From Nitrobacter hamburgensis X14 (GTDB lineage Bacteria > Pseudomonadota > Alphaproteobacteria > Rhizobiales > Xanthobacteraceae): 64,000 bases of DNA. The stretch is taken from NCBI RefSeq assembly GCF_000013885.1, contig NC_007964.1, positions 3,768,001 through 3,832,000 of the forward strand, in the 5' to 3' direction. The notes beneath the pieces are model-generated. The model ran no database searches. It saw only the letters and a program-made list of their open reading frames with translations, and was not told the DNA's origin. The number at the start of each line of letters is the position of its first letter. Within the stretch, counting starts at the first letter, position 1. The translations under genes and the position numbers were made by a program. Shown one piece after another: positions 38,088 to 46,409 of this stretch.

Positions 38088-38429
38088 ATGGCGGCCGCGC
38101 CGCGATCGTCCGAAAGACCGACTCTGCCGCGCCGCGCGGATGTCACGATCAAGTCGTACCTTATCGGCGTCGTTCTAGCGTTGGCGCTGACCGCGATTCC
38201 ATTCGGCCTCGTCGCTGCTCACACGCTGCCGCCGATACAGACCTTTGTCATCATCGGCGTCGCGGCGATTGCACAGGTCGTCGTCCACTTGAGGTACTTC
38301 CTGCATCTCGACTTCAAACCGTCATCGCAGAATAAACTGGTCGCGCTCTGCTTCGCCGCCGTCGTGCTCCTGATTCTGGTCGGCGGCACGCTATGGATCA
38401 TGTTCGATCGCTATTACCGCATGACGTAG
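38088..38429 (+). CDS. cyoD: Cytochrome bo quinol oxidase subunit IV
   Basis: 113 aa, three membrane helices of the CyoD/COX4-prokaryotic type (YLIGVVLALALTAIPFGLV, VVVHLRYFLHLDFK, LVALCFAAVVLLILVGGTLWIMF). The ATG at 38088 is one base after the cyoC stop codon. It closes the cyoBCD unit; no cyoE gene follows, though the farnesyltransferase gene ctaB at 42806 could supply heme O. Confidence 0.92.
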   Translation: MAAAPRSSERPTLPRRADVTIKSYLIGVVLALALTAIPFGLVAAHTLPPIQTFVIIGVAAIAQVVVHLRYFLHLDFKPSSQNKLVALCFAAVVLLILVGGTLWIMFDRYYRMT

Positions 38430-38973
38430 GCGACGGGAGGCGATGCGATCGCGCCATAACCGGATCCGCGGCCCCCGCCGATCGAATGAGCCGATCAACG
38501 GCCGAACTTTTCTGACCTATGTCGGGCCGGGTTGGTGCCCGCGCTCGAAGCGGCCACATTATGTTATCAACAATCCCGACAGCAATAACAGCCGCCGCGG
38601 AACATCCGCACCGCCGCACAGTCGTCTTCCTGCGAGCTTATACCGATGGCATCGGAGTGTGACTCATCGGGAGATCCCTCCGCATCGCAAATCATGATTC
38701 CTAGGACTGAGAAAAATTCTTGGGACTGAGAAAAGATTCGAGCACGGTATCAGCGGTAGAATTGCAAACGCACGATCCGGTCGCGCCGCCCCACCCCCGC
38801 GGCTTTCGCCGAAGCAGTTGAGCTGTCCTTCGCCTCCACCGTCAGCCTGCCGGCACCAACGAAGACAGAAGAAATAGATCGCCCGCATTGGTGCTGATAA
38901 ATTGGGAACCAGCATATCCGGCAACCTCAAGGTGTATAGGCGTGCGGGGGATGTCTGTCTTGGGATGATTAGT
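38430..38973. other. Non-coding stretch after cyoD
   Basis: About 540 bases without a gene. A segment at 38641-38765 is an imperfect copy of 39486-39597 on the other side of the DUF1059 gene (see findings). Confidence 0.4.
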
Positions 38974-39107
38974 CTGGAGCCTTTCGCTTCTGATGGAATC
39001 AGGAGCGGGCTCTATGATTTTGATTTGACGCGTTTTCTTCCTGCGAACCGGTACCCATCCCTCGGGTCGAGCCCGAGGACATGCCTTACTCGAAAAACGC
39101 TCTGGAG
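38974..39107 (+). repeat. Dispersed repeat, family A (long form, copy 6)
   Basis: CTGGAGCCTTTCGCTTCTGA start, GACGCGTTTTCTTCCTGCGA core, internal CCTCGGGTC/GAGCCCGAGG hairpin and CGAAAAACGCTCTGGAG end. Both terminal CTAG sequences have become CTGG/CTGGAG. Confidence 0.85.
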
Positions 39108-39238
39108 GGCCGAGACAGGTTGTGGCGACGGGGCATCGTCACCATGGAGACGGCTGCTTTGTGATTTGTTCGGCCAATCCCGCGGGTGTATTTTAGGACA
39201 TCGGCATAAGGGAGGGCTCCGAACATTGGGAGACAAAA

Positions 39239-39433
39239 ATGACACGGAAGTACATTGATTGCCGGGAATTCCCGAGCGAGATGAAATGCACTGTTTCCAT
39301 TTCGGCCGACAGCGAGGATGAACTCGTGAACGCTGCCGTGCAGCACGCGACAACGGTGCATGGCCAGAAGGACACGCCGGAGTTCCGCATGGAAGTCAGG
39401 AAAGCGATCCATCAAGGCATGCCGGCGGCTTGA
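39239..39433 (+). CDS. DUF1059 small protein
   Basis: 64 aa. The sequence MTRKYIDCREFPSEMKCTVS, then DELVNAAVQHATTVHG and FRMEVRKAIHQG, is the complete DUF1059 domain with its conserved Cys residues (C8, C17). GGGAGA lies about 7 bases before the ATG. The family's function is not known. It is flanked by non-coding repeats and stands alone. Confidence 0.85.
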   Translation: MTRKYIDCREFPSEMKCTVSISADSEDELVNAAVQHATTVHGQKDTPEFRMEVRKAIHQGMPAA

Positions 39434-39801
39434 TGCCGGTGCTGTGGTGTCGAGACGAGGTCGCTCCGGCTCGCCGTGGAGGCGTTACCGATGGGCGGAT
39501 CGTGACTCATCGGGATGGTCCTCCACTGCGCAAACCATGATTCCTTGGACCGAGGAGGACTTGGCCACGGGATCAACGGGAGAATTGGGGCGGACTATCC
39601 GGCGACCGAACTTCGTCTGGCGCGAATGTCGAAGGATGTGCGGCAAGGCCGCCGGTTGACTGTCACGAGCGCAATTATTCGACGTTCCTGAAGAAGCTGG
39701 ACTTCTCGCACATAAGCGCCGACCACGCCTTACCGCGCAGGACGCCAATATTATCTGGGCATATAAAAAAAGTCGCGCACCAGTCGGGGAAAATTTGCGA
39801 G
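39434..39801. other. Gap between the DUF1059 gene and SURF1
   Basis: About 370 bases. 39486-39597 matches 38641-38765 imperfectly. A frame here encodes MIPWTEEDLATGSTGE, possibly the start of a lost DNA-binding protein. No intact gene. Confidence 0.4.
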
Positions 39802-40551
39802 CTACGTCGAACGCCGCTGGCTGCGCCACCACACGCCAAAGGCGACCAGCAGGGCGGCGGCGAGGCCGAACCAGGTGATGGCGTATTGCATGTGATCGTC
39901 CTTCAGATGCACGTTGAGCGGCCCGGGCTTCGGAACGCCGCTCGCAGGCACCGGCATCTCAAGGTCGATGTAGAAGGGTGCAACGTTTTTCCAGCCGAGA
40001 TCCTGCGCCATCTCGCCGATATCGCGGGAGAACCACAGCCGCTTGTCGCGAGTCGGTGGCGGCATCAGCAGACCAGCTTTCTCCGGGAAGCGGAGATAGC
40101 CAGTCATCGCGACAGACTGGCCAGTCACCAGCGGCCTCACGGCACGATCCTGCTGGCTGCGGTCCTGCATGGTGTTTTGCACAAAACCCGTATTGACAAT
40201 AACAGTGCGGCCGTTCGGCAGTTGCGCCGGCAGAAATGCCCAAGTGCCAAGACCGACATCGGGGCGCACCGCCGACCCGGAGCTGTAGACCATTGCGTCG
40301 GGCCGCGACTCGTAAGTCGCCGAAAAGCTCACGCGGCGAAACTCGTCCCTGGCCGGCGACAATGCCGCCCAGTCTGCCAGCGGGGGCAAGGCGCTGGGCG
40401 TGGCGGCCAGCCGCTCGGTGAGCGCCGCGATCAGCGCGTGCTTTTCGGCGCGGCGCTGCAGTTGCCACACGCCGAGACCGATGAACAGAGCGATCACCGC
40501 CAGCGTAAAGAGACCAAGGCCGAGCCCGCTTTTGTTTGCGAGCTTGGTCAT
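39802..40551 (-). CDS. SURF1-family cytochrome oxidase assembly protein
   Basis: 249 aa. It has an N-terminal membrane helix (GLFTLAVIALFIGLGVWQLQRR) with the SURF1 GxWQxxR motif, a periplasmic domain (VNTGFVQNT, SVAMTGYLRFPE, WFSRDIGEMA, PFYID), and a C-terminal helix preceded by HLQYAITW-like DDHMQYAITWFGLAAALLVAF. SURF1 (Shy1) helps insert heme a into subunit I. The ATG at 40551 overlaps the stop codon of the DUF983 gene (ATGA). It is the last gene of the cta operon. Confidence 0.93.
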   Translation of the reverse strand: MTKLANKSGLGLGLFTLAVIALFIGLGVWQLQRRAEKHALIAALTERLAATPSALPPLADWAALSPARDEFRRVSFSATYESRPDAMVYSSGSAVRPDVGLGTWAFLPAQLPNGRTVIVNTGFVQNTMQDRSQQDRAVRPLVTGQSVAMTGYLRFPEKAGLLMPPPTRDKRLWFSRDIGEMAQDLGWKNVAPFYIDLEMPVPASGVPKPGPLNVHLKDDHMQYAITWFGLAAALLVAFGVWWRSQRRST

Positions 40552-40937
40552 GGGTTTGGCCGGATGGAGCGGCCTTCGGCGGCCTTGTGGTGGAATTGCA
40601 GGCTGATCAGCAGCGATTTCATGGCGCGCAGCGGCGCCAGGGTGACGGCGAGGATCAGCGGGATCCAGAGCGCGGCGTGAACCCAGTATGGCGGCTGATA
40701 CTTGACCTCGACGATCAGGGCGCAGCCGACGACGATGAAGCCGCCGATCAGGATGATGAACACCGCGGGGCCGTCGCCGGAATCGATGAAGGCGTAATCC
40801 AGCTCGCAGCGTTGGCAGGATGGCCGCAGCGTCAGGAACCCGGAAAACAGCTTCCCCTTGCCGCAGCGCGGACATTTGCAGGCGACCCCGCGCAGGATGG
40901 CCTCGAACAAGGTCGCCCGGGCGTAAAAATTGGACAT
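40548..40937 (-). CDS. DUF983 membrane protein with zinc-ribbon-like Cys pairs
   Basis: 129 aa. Two CxxC pairs (CPRCGKGKLF at about 22-25 and CQRC near 41-44) lie in the cytosolic N-terminal part, followed by two membrane helices (AVFIILIGGFIVVGCALIVEV and HAALWIPLILAVTLAPLRAMK). DUF983 genes are regular members of alphaproteobacterial cta operons, so a role in oxidase assembly is likely but unproven. The start at 40937 avoids a run back into ctaE. It lies 74 bases after ctaE with a hairpin in between. Confidence 0.88.
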   Translation of the reverse strand: MSNFYARATLFEAILRGVACKCPRCGKGKLFSGFLTLRPSCQRCELDYAFIDSGDGPAVFIILIGGFIVVGCALIVEVKYQPPYWVHAALWIPLILAVTLAPLRAMKSLLISLQFHHKAAEGRSIRPNP

Positions 40938-40956
40938 CGGACATTCCCCGGAAGAG

Positions 40957-40987
40957 AAAAGGGCGGCCCCAGCGGCCGCCCTTTCCA
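40957..40987 (-). terminator. Attenuator-like hairpin between ctaE and the DUF983 gene
   Basis: AAAGGGCGGCC pairs with GGCCGCCCTTT around a short loop. On the minus strand it is followed by TCTCTTC rather than a clean T-run, so partial termination or mRNA stabilisation is likely. Confidence 0.6.
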
Positions 40988-41011
40988 TATTTGAGCTGCT
41001 TGCGTCCCGGA

Positions 41012-41866
41012 TCAGTGCGCGGCGTGCGCCATGGCCGAGGCGCCGTTGCCCCAGACATAGATGCAGACGAACAGGAACAACCACACCACGTCGACGAAAT
41101 GCCAGTACCAGGCGGCGAATTCGAAGCCGAGGTGCTGCGTCGGCGTGAAGTGTCCGGCATTGGCGCGGAACAGGCAGACGATCAGGAAGATGGTGCCGAC
41201 CAGCACATGGAAGCCGTGGAAGCCGGTGGCCATGAAGAAGGTGGCGCCGTAGACGTTGCCGGCGAAGCTGAAGGCCGCTTCAGAGTACTCGTAGGCCTGC
41301 ACGCAGGTAAAGGTAGCGCCGAGCGCGATGGTCAGGATCAGCCCCCACTTCAGTCCCTTGCGGTCGCCATTGAGCAGGGCATGATGGGCCCAGGTCACCG
41401 TGGTGCCCGAGGTCAGCAGGAGCAGGGTGTTGAGCAGCGGCAGGTGCCAGGGGTCGAAGGTCTCGATGCCCTTGGGCGGCCAGACGCCGCCGAACAGCAC
41501 CTCGCGGGTCGCGTGCACGGGATCGCCCGGGAACAGCGCCGAATTGAAGAAGGCCCAGAACCAGGCGACGAAGAACATCACCTCGGAGGTGATGAACAGG
41601 ATCATGCCGTAGCGATGGCTGATCTGCACCACGCGGGTGTGGTCGCCCTTGTGCTCGGCTTCGCGGATCACGTCCGCCCACCAGCTCGCCATGGTGTAGA
41701 GCACGCCGACCACGCCGATGCCGAAAATGATCGGCGCGACCGCGGTCAGATGATGCATCCACAGGATGGCGCCGACGGCCATGACGAAGGCCGCGGTCGC
41801 GCCTACGATCGGCCACGGACTCGGGTCGACAAGGTGGTAATCGTGCTTGACTTGCGCCGTAGCCAT
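41012..41866 (-). CDS. ctaE: Cytochrome c oxidase (aa3) subunit III
   Basis: 284 aa with seven membrane helices. Typical COX3 segments: HDYHLVDPSPWPI at the N-terminus, FITSEVMFFVAWFWAFFNSALFP, LLLLTSGTTVTWAHHALL, YGATFFMATGFHGFHVLVGTIFL and AAWYWHFVDVVWLFLFV. It contributes to lasting activity of the D-channel in aa3 oxidases. It lies 102 bases after ctaG. Confidence 0.95.
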   Translation of the reverse strand: MATAQVKHDYHLVDPSPWPIVGATAAFVMAVGAILWMHHLTAVAPIIFGIGVVGVLYTMASWWADVIREAEHKGDHTRVVQISHRYGMILFITSEVMFFVAWFWAFFNSALFPGDPVHATREVLFGGVWPPKGIETFDPWHLPLLNTLLLLTSGTTVTWAHHALLNGDRKGLKWGLILTIALGATFTCVQAYEYSEAAFSFAGNVYGATFFMATGFHGFHVLVGTIFLIVCLFRANAGHFTPTQHLGFEFAAWYWHFVDVVWLFLFVCIYVWGNGASAMAHAAH

Positions 41867-41968
41867 TGCGGTCTCTCTCCGTCTGCGTTAGCGGTGCCGA
41901 TTGAATTGGCACCTAATCCATCCCAAAAACAAAACGCGTCAGCAACCAAACGCGTCAGCCGTCGAAGG

Positions 41969-42619
41969 TCAGATGCTTCCCCCTGGCCTGTCCGGTTCGC
42001 TCGCCGCCACCGGCTTCGGCGCGGCGTCCTTCACCGGGAAGAAGGTATAGGACAGGGTTATGGTCCTGACGCCGTCATTTTCGCTGTCGGCGGCGAAGCT
42101 CGGGTCGACATAGAAGACGACGGCCATCTCCCGCTTCTCACCGGGCGCCAGGGTCTGCTCGGTGAAACAGAAGCAGTTGATCTTGGTGAAATACGATCCG
42201 ACCGTCAGCGGCGTGACGTTATAGGCCGCCTGCCCCGTCGTGGCGGTCGCCGCATGGTTGGTGACGGTATAATATACGGTGGCGACCTCGCCGATCCGGA
42301 CGTTTATCTCGGTCTGTTCCGGCTCGAACTTCCACGGCAGCCCGCCGGAGATGTTGGAGTCGAAGCGCACCGCCACCGTGCGCGCAAGCGGTGCCGCGCT
42401 CGGCGCGACTTTTGCGACCTGCGTGGTTCCATTGAAACCGGTGGCGCGGCAGAACCAGTTGTAGAACGGCACCGCGGCGTAGGCGGCGCCGACCATGAGC
42501 GCGACCAGCAGGCCGCAGGTCGCGCCGATCCTCACGTCGCGGCCCACGCGCGGCGCGGCCTTCGGCGTGGCGGGAGTCCCGGTGGCGGGTTGCTGCGGGT
42601 GCTGTGGCGCGTCGGTCAT
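41969..42619 (-). CDS. ctaG: Cytochrome c oxidase copper-assembly protein CtaG/Cox11
   Basis: 216 aa. One N-terminal membrane helix (IGATCGLLVALMVGAAYAAVPFYNWFCRATGF) precedes a periplasmic domain with the copper motif CFCFTEQTL. It delivers copper to the CuB site of CtaD. I chose the ATG at 42619, 5 bases after the coxF stop codon; an in-frame GTG at 42628 is the alternative. Confidence 0.94.
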   Translation of the reverse strand: MTDAPQHPQQPATGTPATPKAAPRVGRDVRIGATCGLLVALMVGAAYAAVPFYNWFCRATGFNGTTQVAKVAPSAAPLARTVAVRFDSNISGGLPWKFEPEQTEINVRIGEVATVYYTVTNHAATATTGQAAYNVTPLTVGSYFTKINCFCFTEQTLAPGEKREMAVVFYVDPSFAADSENDGVRTITLSYTFFPVKDAAPKPVAASEPDRPGGSI

Positions 42620-42624
42620 TTCAA

Positions 42625-42789
42625 TCACATCGGACGGACGATGACGCCCGGCCCCTTGACGAGTGTGACCGCGAAGAACAGCACGACCAGGATTCCGAGC
42701 GCGCAGGCGATCGCGATCGAGCGCTCGCGCCGGCGCTTTTTCTGCGCCTCGGTGAGAACGATCTCGTCCGGCTTCGGCTTGTTGTCCAT
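42625..42789 (-). CDS. coxF: Small CoxF-type membrane protein
   Basis: 54 aa: MDNKPKPDEIVLTEAQKKRR, then RERSIAIACALGILVVLFFA, then VTLVKGPGVIVRPM. A basic cytosolic head precedes one membrane helix. It sits between ctaB and ctaG, where alphaproteobacterial cta operons often carry a protein of this size named CoxF. A structural or assembly role in the oxidase is inferred from position only. Confidence 0.85.
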   Translation of the reverse strand: MDNKPKPDEIVLTEAQKKRRRERSIAIACALGILVVLFFAVTLVKGPGVIVRPM

Positions 42790-42805
42790 CGCTCCATGCG
42801 CCCCC

Positions 42806-43756
42806 TTACCAGATCAACGGCGCGACGGCCTTCGCAAGCACATCGAGCAGCAGAACGGCAAACAGCGCGAACAGATAGAGGATCGAAAATGCGAACAGGC
42901 GTCGCGTGGCGCGCAGCGCCGTGCTGCCGGTGCGATGGCGATAGACATTGATCGCGAGCACCAGCATGCCGGCGCCGAGAACCAGCGAGGTGACGCCATA
43001 AACCCAGTCGAAATAGCCGAGCGGCCAGGGCGCGGCGGCGATCGCCACCAGCACGATGGTATAGAGCAGGATCTGCAGCCGCGTCGCATCGGGGCCGGCG
43101 ACCACCGGCAGCATCGGCACGCCGGCGCGCGCATAATCGTCGGAGCGGAACAGCGCCAGCGCCCAGAAATGCGGCGGCGTCCAGAAGAAGATGATCAAAA
43201 ACAGCAGCAGCGGCTCGACCGACAGCGACCCCGTCGCCGCCGCCCACGCCACCACCGGCGGCAGTGCGCCGGCGGCGCCGCCGATCACGATGTTCTGCGC
43301 GGTCCGGCGCTTCAGCCCCATGGTGTAGATCACCACGTAGAAAAAGATCGTAAAGGCCAGCAATCCCCCGGCGTACCAGTTGACCAGGGCGCCGAGCGTC
43401 ATCACCGAGAAGAACGACAGCGTGAGGCCGAACCCCATCGCCTCGCCGCGGGTGATGCGGCCGCGCGGGATCGGCCGGTTGGCCGTGCGCGACATCAGCA
43501 CGTCGATATCGCCTTCGAGCGCCATGTTCAGCGCGCCGGAGGCACCGGCGCCGACCGCGATGCACAGGATCGCGGTGAAGCCCAGCACCGGGTGTACATG
43601 GCCCGGCGCAATCATCAGTCCGACCAGCGCGGTGAAGATCACGAGCGACATCACCCGTGGCTTCAGCAGCGCGAAGTAATCGGCGACGCTCGCCTCCGAT
43701 ATCCGGGGCGGCAGCTCAATGGCGTTTTGATCGACTACCGGCAAGACACAACTCAC
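42806..43756 (-). CDS. ctaB: Protoheme IX farnesyltransferase (heme O synthase)
   Basis: About 316 aa, UbiA-family enzyme with about nine membrane helices. The two Asp-rich substrate motifs are visible: NMALEGDIDVLMSRTANRP and the second loop FRSDDYARAGVPM. LLKPRVMSLVIFTALVG is the typical N-terminal helix. It makes heme O, the precursor of heme A for aa3 and a possible cofactor for the CyoBCD enzyme. The start is uncertain: GTG at 43756 or TTG at 43744; relatives begin near VVDQNAIELPPR. Two tandem hairpin units precede it. Confidence 0.92.
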   Translation of the reverse strand: MSCVLPVVDQNAIELPPRISEASVADYFALLKPRVMSLVIFTALVGLMIAPGHVHPVLGFTAILCIAVGAGASGALNMALEGDIDVLMSRTANRPIPRGRITRGEAMGFGLTLSFFSVMTLGALVNWYAGGLLAFTIFFYVVIYTMGLKRRTAQNIVIGGAAGALPPVVAWAAATGSLSVEPLLLFLIIFFWTPPHFWALALFRSDDYARAGVPMLPVVAGPDATRLQILLYTIVLVAIAAAPWPLGYFDWVYGVTSLVLGAGMLVLAINVYRHRTGSTALRATRRLFAFSILYLFALFAVLLLDVLAKAVAPLIW

Positions 43757-43846
43757 TTTGTTGAGGTACGCGGCGCGGCGAGCGCGCCGCATACAGTTCG
43801 CTTTGTTGGGTGCGCGGCGCGCACCAGGCGCGCCGCGCACAGTCAC
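43756..43846. repeat. Two tandem 45-bp hairpin units between ctaD and ctaB
   Basis: Each unit starts CTTTGTTG(A/G)G and contains a GC-rich stem (GCGGCGCG with CGCGCCGC). They lie at 43756-43800 and 43801-43846. They may uncouple ctaD from downstream gene expression. Confidence 0.75.
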
Positions 43847-43855
43847 ATGACTTGC

Positions 43856-45469
43856 TTACTGCACCTTCGGCAGCGTTCCGAACTGGTGGAACGGCGGCGG
43901 CGACGACAGCGTCCACTCCAGCGTGGTGGCGCCTTCACCCCACGGATTGTCCGCAGCCTTCTGCTTGCGCGCGAAGGCATCGATCAGGCCGTAGAGGAAC
44001 ACCAGGACGCCGGACCCTGCGATGAAGGCACCGTAGGACGAGATCTCGTTCCAGCCCGCGAACGCATCCGGATAGTCGACCGAGCGCCGCATCATGCCCT
44101 GCAGTCCGAGGAAGTGCTGCGGGAAGAACAGGACGTTGGCGCCGATGAACATCAACCAGAAGTGCAGCTTGGCGATGGTCTCGTTGTACATGTAGCCGGA
44201 CATCTTCGGGAACCAGTAGTACCAGCCCGCGAAGATCGCGAACACCGCGGCAATGCCCATCACGTAGTGGAAGTGCGCGATGACGTAGTAGGTTTCCTGC
44301 ATCACGCGATCGACGCCCGCATTGGCCAGCACCACGCCGGTAACGCCGCCGACCGTGAACAGGAAGATGAAGCCGATCGCAAACAGCATCGGCGCCCTGA
44401 ACTCGATCGAGCCGCCCCACATGGTGGCGATCCACGAGAACACCTTCACCCCGGTCGGCACCGCGATCACCATGGTCGCCGCGACGAAATAGGCCTGCGC
44501 CGACGACACCATGCCGACCGTGTACATGTGGTGCGCCCACACCACGAAGCCGACGCCGCCGATCGCGACCATCGCATAGGCCATGCCGAGATAGCCGAAG
44601 ATCGGCTTCTTCGAGAAGGTCGAGATCACATGGCTGATCATGCCGAAGCCGGGCAGAATCAGGATGTACACCTCGGGATGACCGAAGAACCAGAACAGAT
44701 GCTGGAACAACACCGGATCGCCGCCGCCATCGGGAGCGAAGAACGTGGTGCCGAAGTTACGATCGGTCAGCAGCATCGTGATCGCGCCCGCCAGCACCGG
44801 CAGCGCCAGCAGCAGCAGGAACACGGTGACCAGGATCGACCATACGAACAGCGGCATCTTGTGCATGGTCATGCCAGGCGCGCGCATGTTGAAGATCGTG
44901 GTGATGAAGTTGATCGCGCCGAGAATCGAGGAGGCACCGGCCAGATGGATCGACAGAATGCCGAAGTCCACCGCCGGACCCGGATGACCGCTCGTCGACA
45001 ACGGCGGATACAGCGTCCAGCCCGTGCCAGCACCGCTGGAGCCCGGCTCGCCCTCCACGAACGTCGAGATCAGCAGCAGCGCAAGCGCCGCCGGCAGCAG
45101 CCAGAACGAGATGTTGTTCATGCGCGGAAACGCCATGTCCGGCGCCCCGATCATCAGCGGCACGAACCAGTTGCCGAAGCCGCCGATCATCGCCGGCATC
45201 ACCATGAAGAAGATCATGATCAGGCCGTGATTGGTCACAAACACGTTGTACTCGTGAGCAGGATGGAAAACCTGCACGCCGGGAAACATCAGCTCCGCCC
45301 GGATGCCCATCGACATCAGGCCGCCGATGAGCCCCGCAACGAGGGCGAACACCAGGTACATGGTCCCGATGTCCTTGTGATTGGTCGAATACGCAAAGCG
45401 CCGCCACCCGGTCGGGTGGTGCGCGTGGTCGTCGTCGTGCGCATGATCGTGAGCAGTTGCTGTTGCCAT
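43856..45469 (-). CDS. ctaD: Cytochrome c oxidase (aa3) subunit I
   Basis: 537 aa, 12 helices. Channel and active-site residues are the normal A1 type: D-channel GAPDMAFPRMNN with its Asp, WFFGHPEVYILILPGFG with the Glu and cross-linking Tyr, K-channel VPTGVKVFSW with the Lys, HH in VWAHHMYT, and HFHYVMGI heme ligands. A His-rich N-terminus (AHDHAHDDDHAHH) may bind metal. It is the proton-pumping terminal oxidase for cytochrome c electrons. It starts 82 bases after ctaC. Confidence 0.97.
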   Translation of the reverse strand: MATATAHDHAHDDDHAHHPTGWRRFAYSTNHKDIGTMYLVFALVAGLIGGLMSMGIRAELMFPGVQVFHPAHEYNVFVTNHGLIMIFFMVMPAMIGGFGNWFVPLMIGAPDMAFPRMNNISFWLLPAALALLLISTFVEGEPGSSGAGTGWTLYPPLSTSGHPGPAVDFGILSIHLAGASSILGAINFITTIFNMRAPGMTMHKMPLFVWSILVTVFLLLLALPVLAGAITMLLTDRNFGTTFFAPDGGGDPVLFQHLFWFFGHPEVYILILPGFGMISHVISTFSKKPIFGYLGMAYAMVAIGGVGFVVWAHHMYTVGMVSSAQAYFVAATMVIAVPTGVKVFSWIATMWGGSIEFRAPMLFAIGFIFLFTVGGVTGVVLANAGVDRVMQETYYVIAHFHYVMGIAAVFAIFAGWYYWFPKMSGYMYNETIAKLHFWLMFIGANVLFFPQHFLGLQGMMRRSVDYPDAFAGWNEISSYGAFIAGSGVLVFLYGLIDAFARKQKAADNPWGEGATTLEWTLSSPPPFHQFGTLPKVQ

Positions 45470-45551
45470 TGTCTAATCCTGTCTTTCGTCCCTTGAAGTC
45501 CTTCGAACCTTAAGTTGTCGCCCTCGTCAGAAAATCTCCTGACGCCGGCGC

Positions 45552-46409
45552 CTAGTGCATCACGTCGGCAGCCGAGGCCACCGCGTTCGCCGGGTTCGAA
45601 GCAAACTTCTTCTTCGCGGTTTCAACCCAGGCCGCAAAATCCTGCTCGCTCACCACCCGCACCGCGATCGGCATGAAGGCGTGATCCCGGCCGCACAACT
45701 CCGAGCACTGGCCGTAGAACATGCCGGTCTTGGTGGCCTTGAACCAGGTCTCGTTGAGACGGCCCGGAATCGCATCCACCTTGATGCCGAACGCAGGAAC
45801 TCCAAAAGAATGAATCACGTCGGCCCCGGTCACCTGAACCACGACCACCTTGTTCACCGGAACCACCATCTCGTTGTCGACGGCCAGCATCCGCGGCTTC
45901 TTGTCCTCCGCCATCAGCGAGTCGAACTCGAACTTGCCATTGTCCGGATAGGTGTAGCTCCAGTACCACTGCTTGCCGGTCGCCTTCACCGTCAGGTCGG
46001 CCTTCGGAATGTCAAGCTGCTCGAACAGCAGCCGGAACGACGGCACCGCAATGCCAACCAAAATCAAAACCGGGATGATCGTCCACGCAACCTCGATCAT
46101 CGTGTTGTGGGTCGTCTTCGACGGCACCGGGTTGGCCCGCGCGTTGAACTTCAACATCGCCACCACCAAAAGCGCCGTCACGAGCAGCGTGATCAGCGTG
46201 ATCACGACCACAAGCCCACTGTGCATCTTCGCGATGCTTTCCATCACCGGCGACGCCGCCGCTTGAAGGTCAAGCCCCCACGCATTCGGTTGACCGACCA
46301 GTTCCTCTGCAGAAACCGATCCACCAGCGGCCAGCGCCGCCATTCCAAACGCTACCCCCAGAAACCGGCGGCTAAACCGGCGACCAATCTGACCCTTCGA
46401 CATCTTCAT
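45552..46409 (-). CDS. ctaC: Cytochrome c oxidase (aa3) subunit II
   Basis: 285 aa. It has a signal peptide (FLGVAFGMAALAAGGSVSAEE), two membrane helices (VVVITLITLLVTALLVVAM and AWTIIPVLILVGIAVPSF), and a periplasmic cupredoxin domain. The CuA ligands are in HSFGVPAFGIK (His) and QCSELCGRDHAFM (two Cys, Glu, His and Met). The aromatic patch GKQWYWSYTYPD passes electrons to CuA. I chose the ATG at 46409 with AAGGAG about 10 bases upstream over far-upstream codons. It heads the cta operon. Confidence 0.95.
   Translation of the reverse strand: MKMSKGQIGRRFSRRFLGVAFGMAALAAGGSVSAEELVGQPNAWGLDLQAAASPVMESIAKMHSGLVVVITLITLLVTALLVVAMLKFNARANPVPSKTTHNTMIEVAWTIIPVLILVGIAVPSFRLLFEQLDIPKADLTVKATGKQWYWSYTYPDNGKFEFDSLMAEDKKPRMLAVDNEMVVPVNKVVVVQVTGADVIHSFGVPAFGIKVDAIPGRLNETWFKATKTGMFYGQCSELCGRDHAFMPIAVRVVSEQDFAAWVETAKKKFASNPANAVASAADVMH

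Noticed and set aside
40820..45496. Open frame of 1,558 codons on the plus strand
   Set aside because: It lies antisense to ctaE, ctaG, ctaB and ctaD, has no ribosome-binding site or domain, and its His/Arg/Asp-rich composition is that of the complement of GC3-biased genes.
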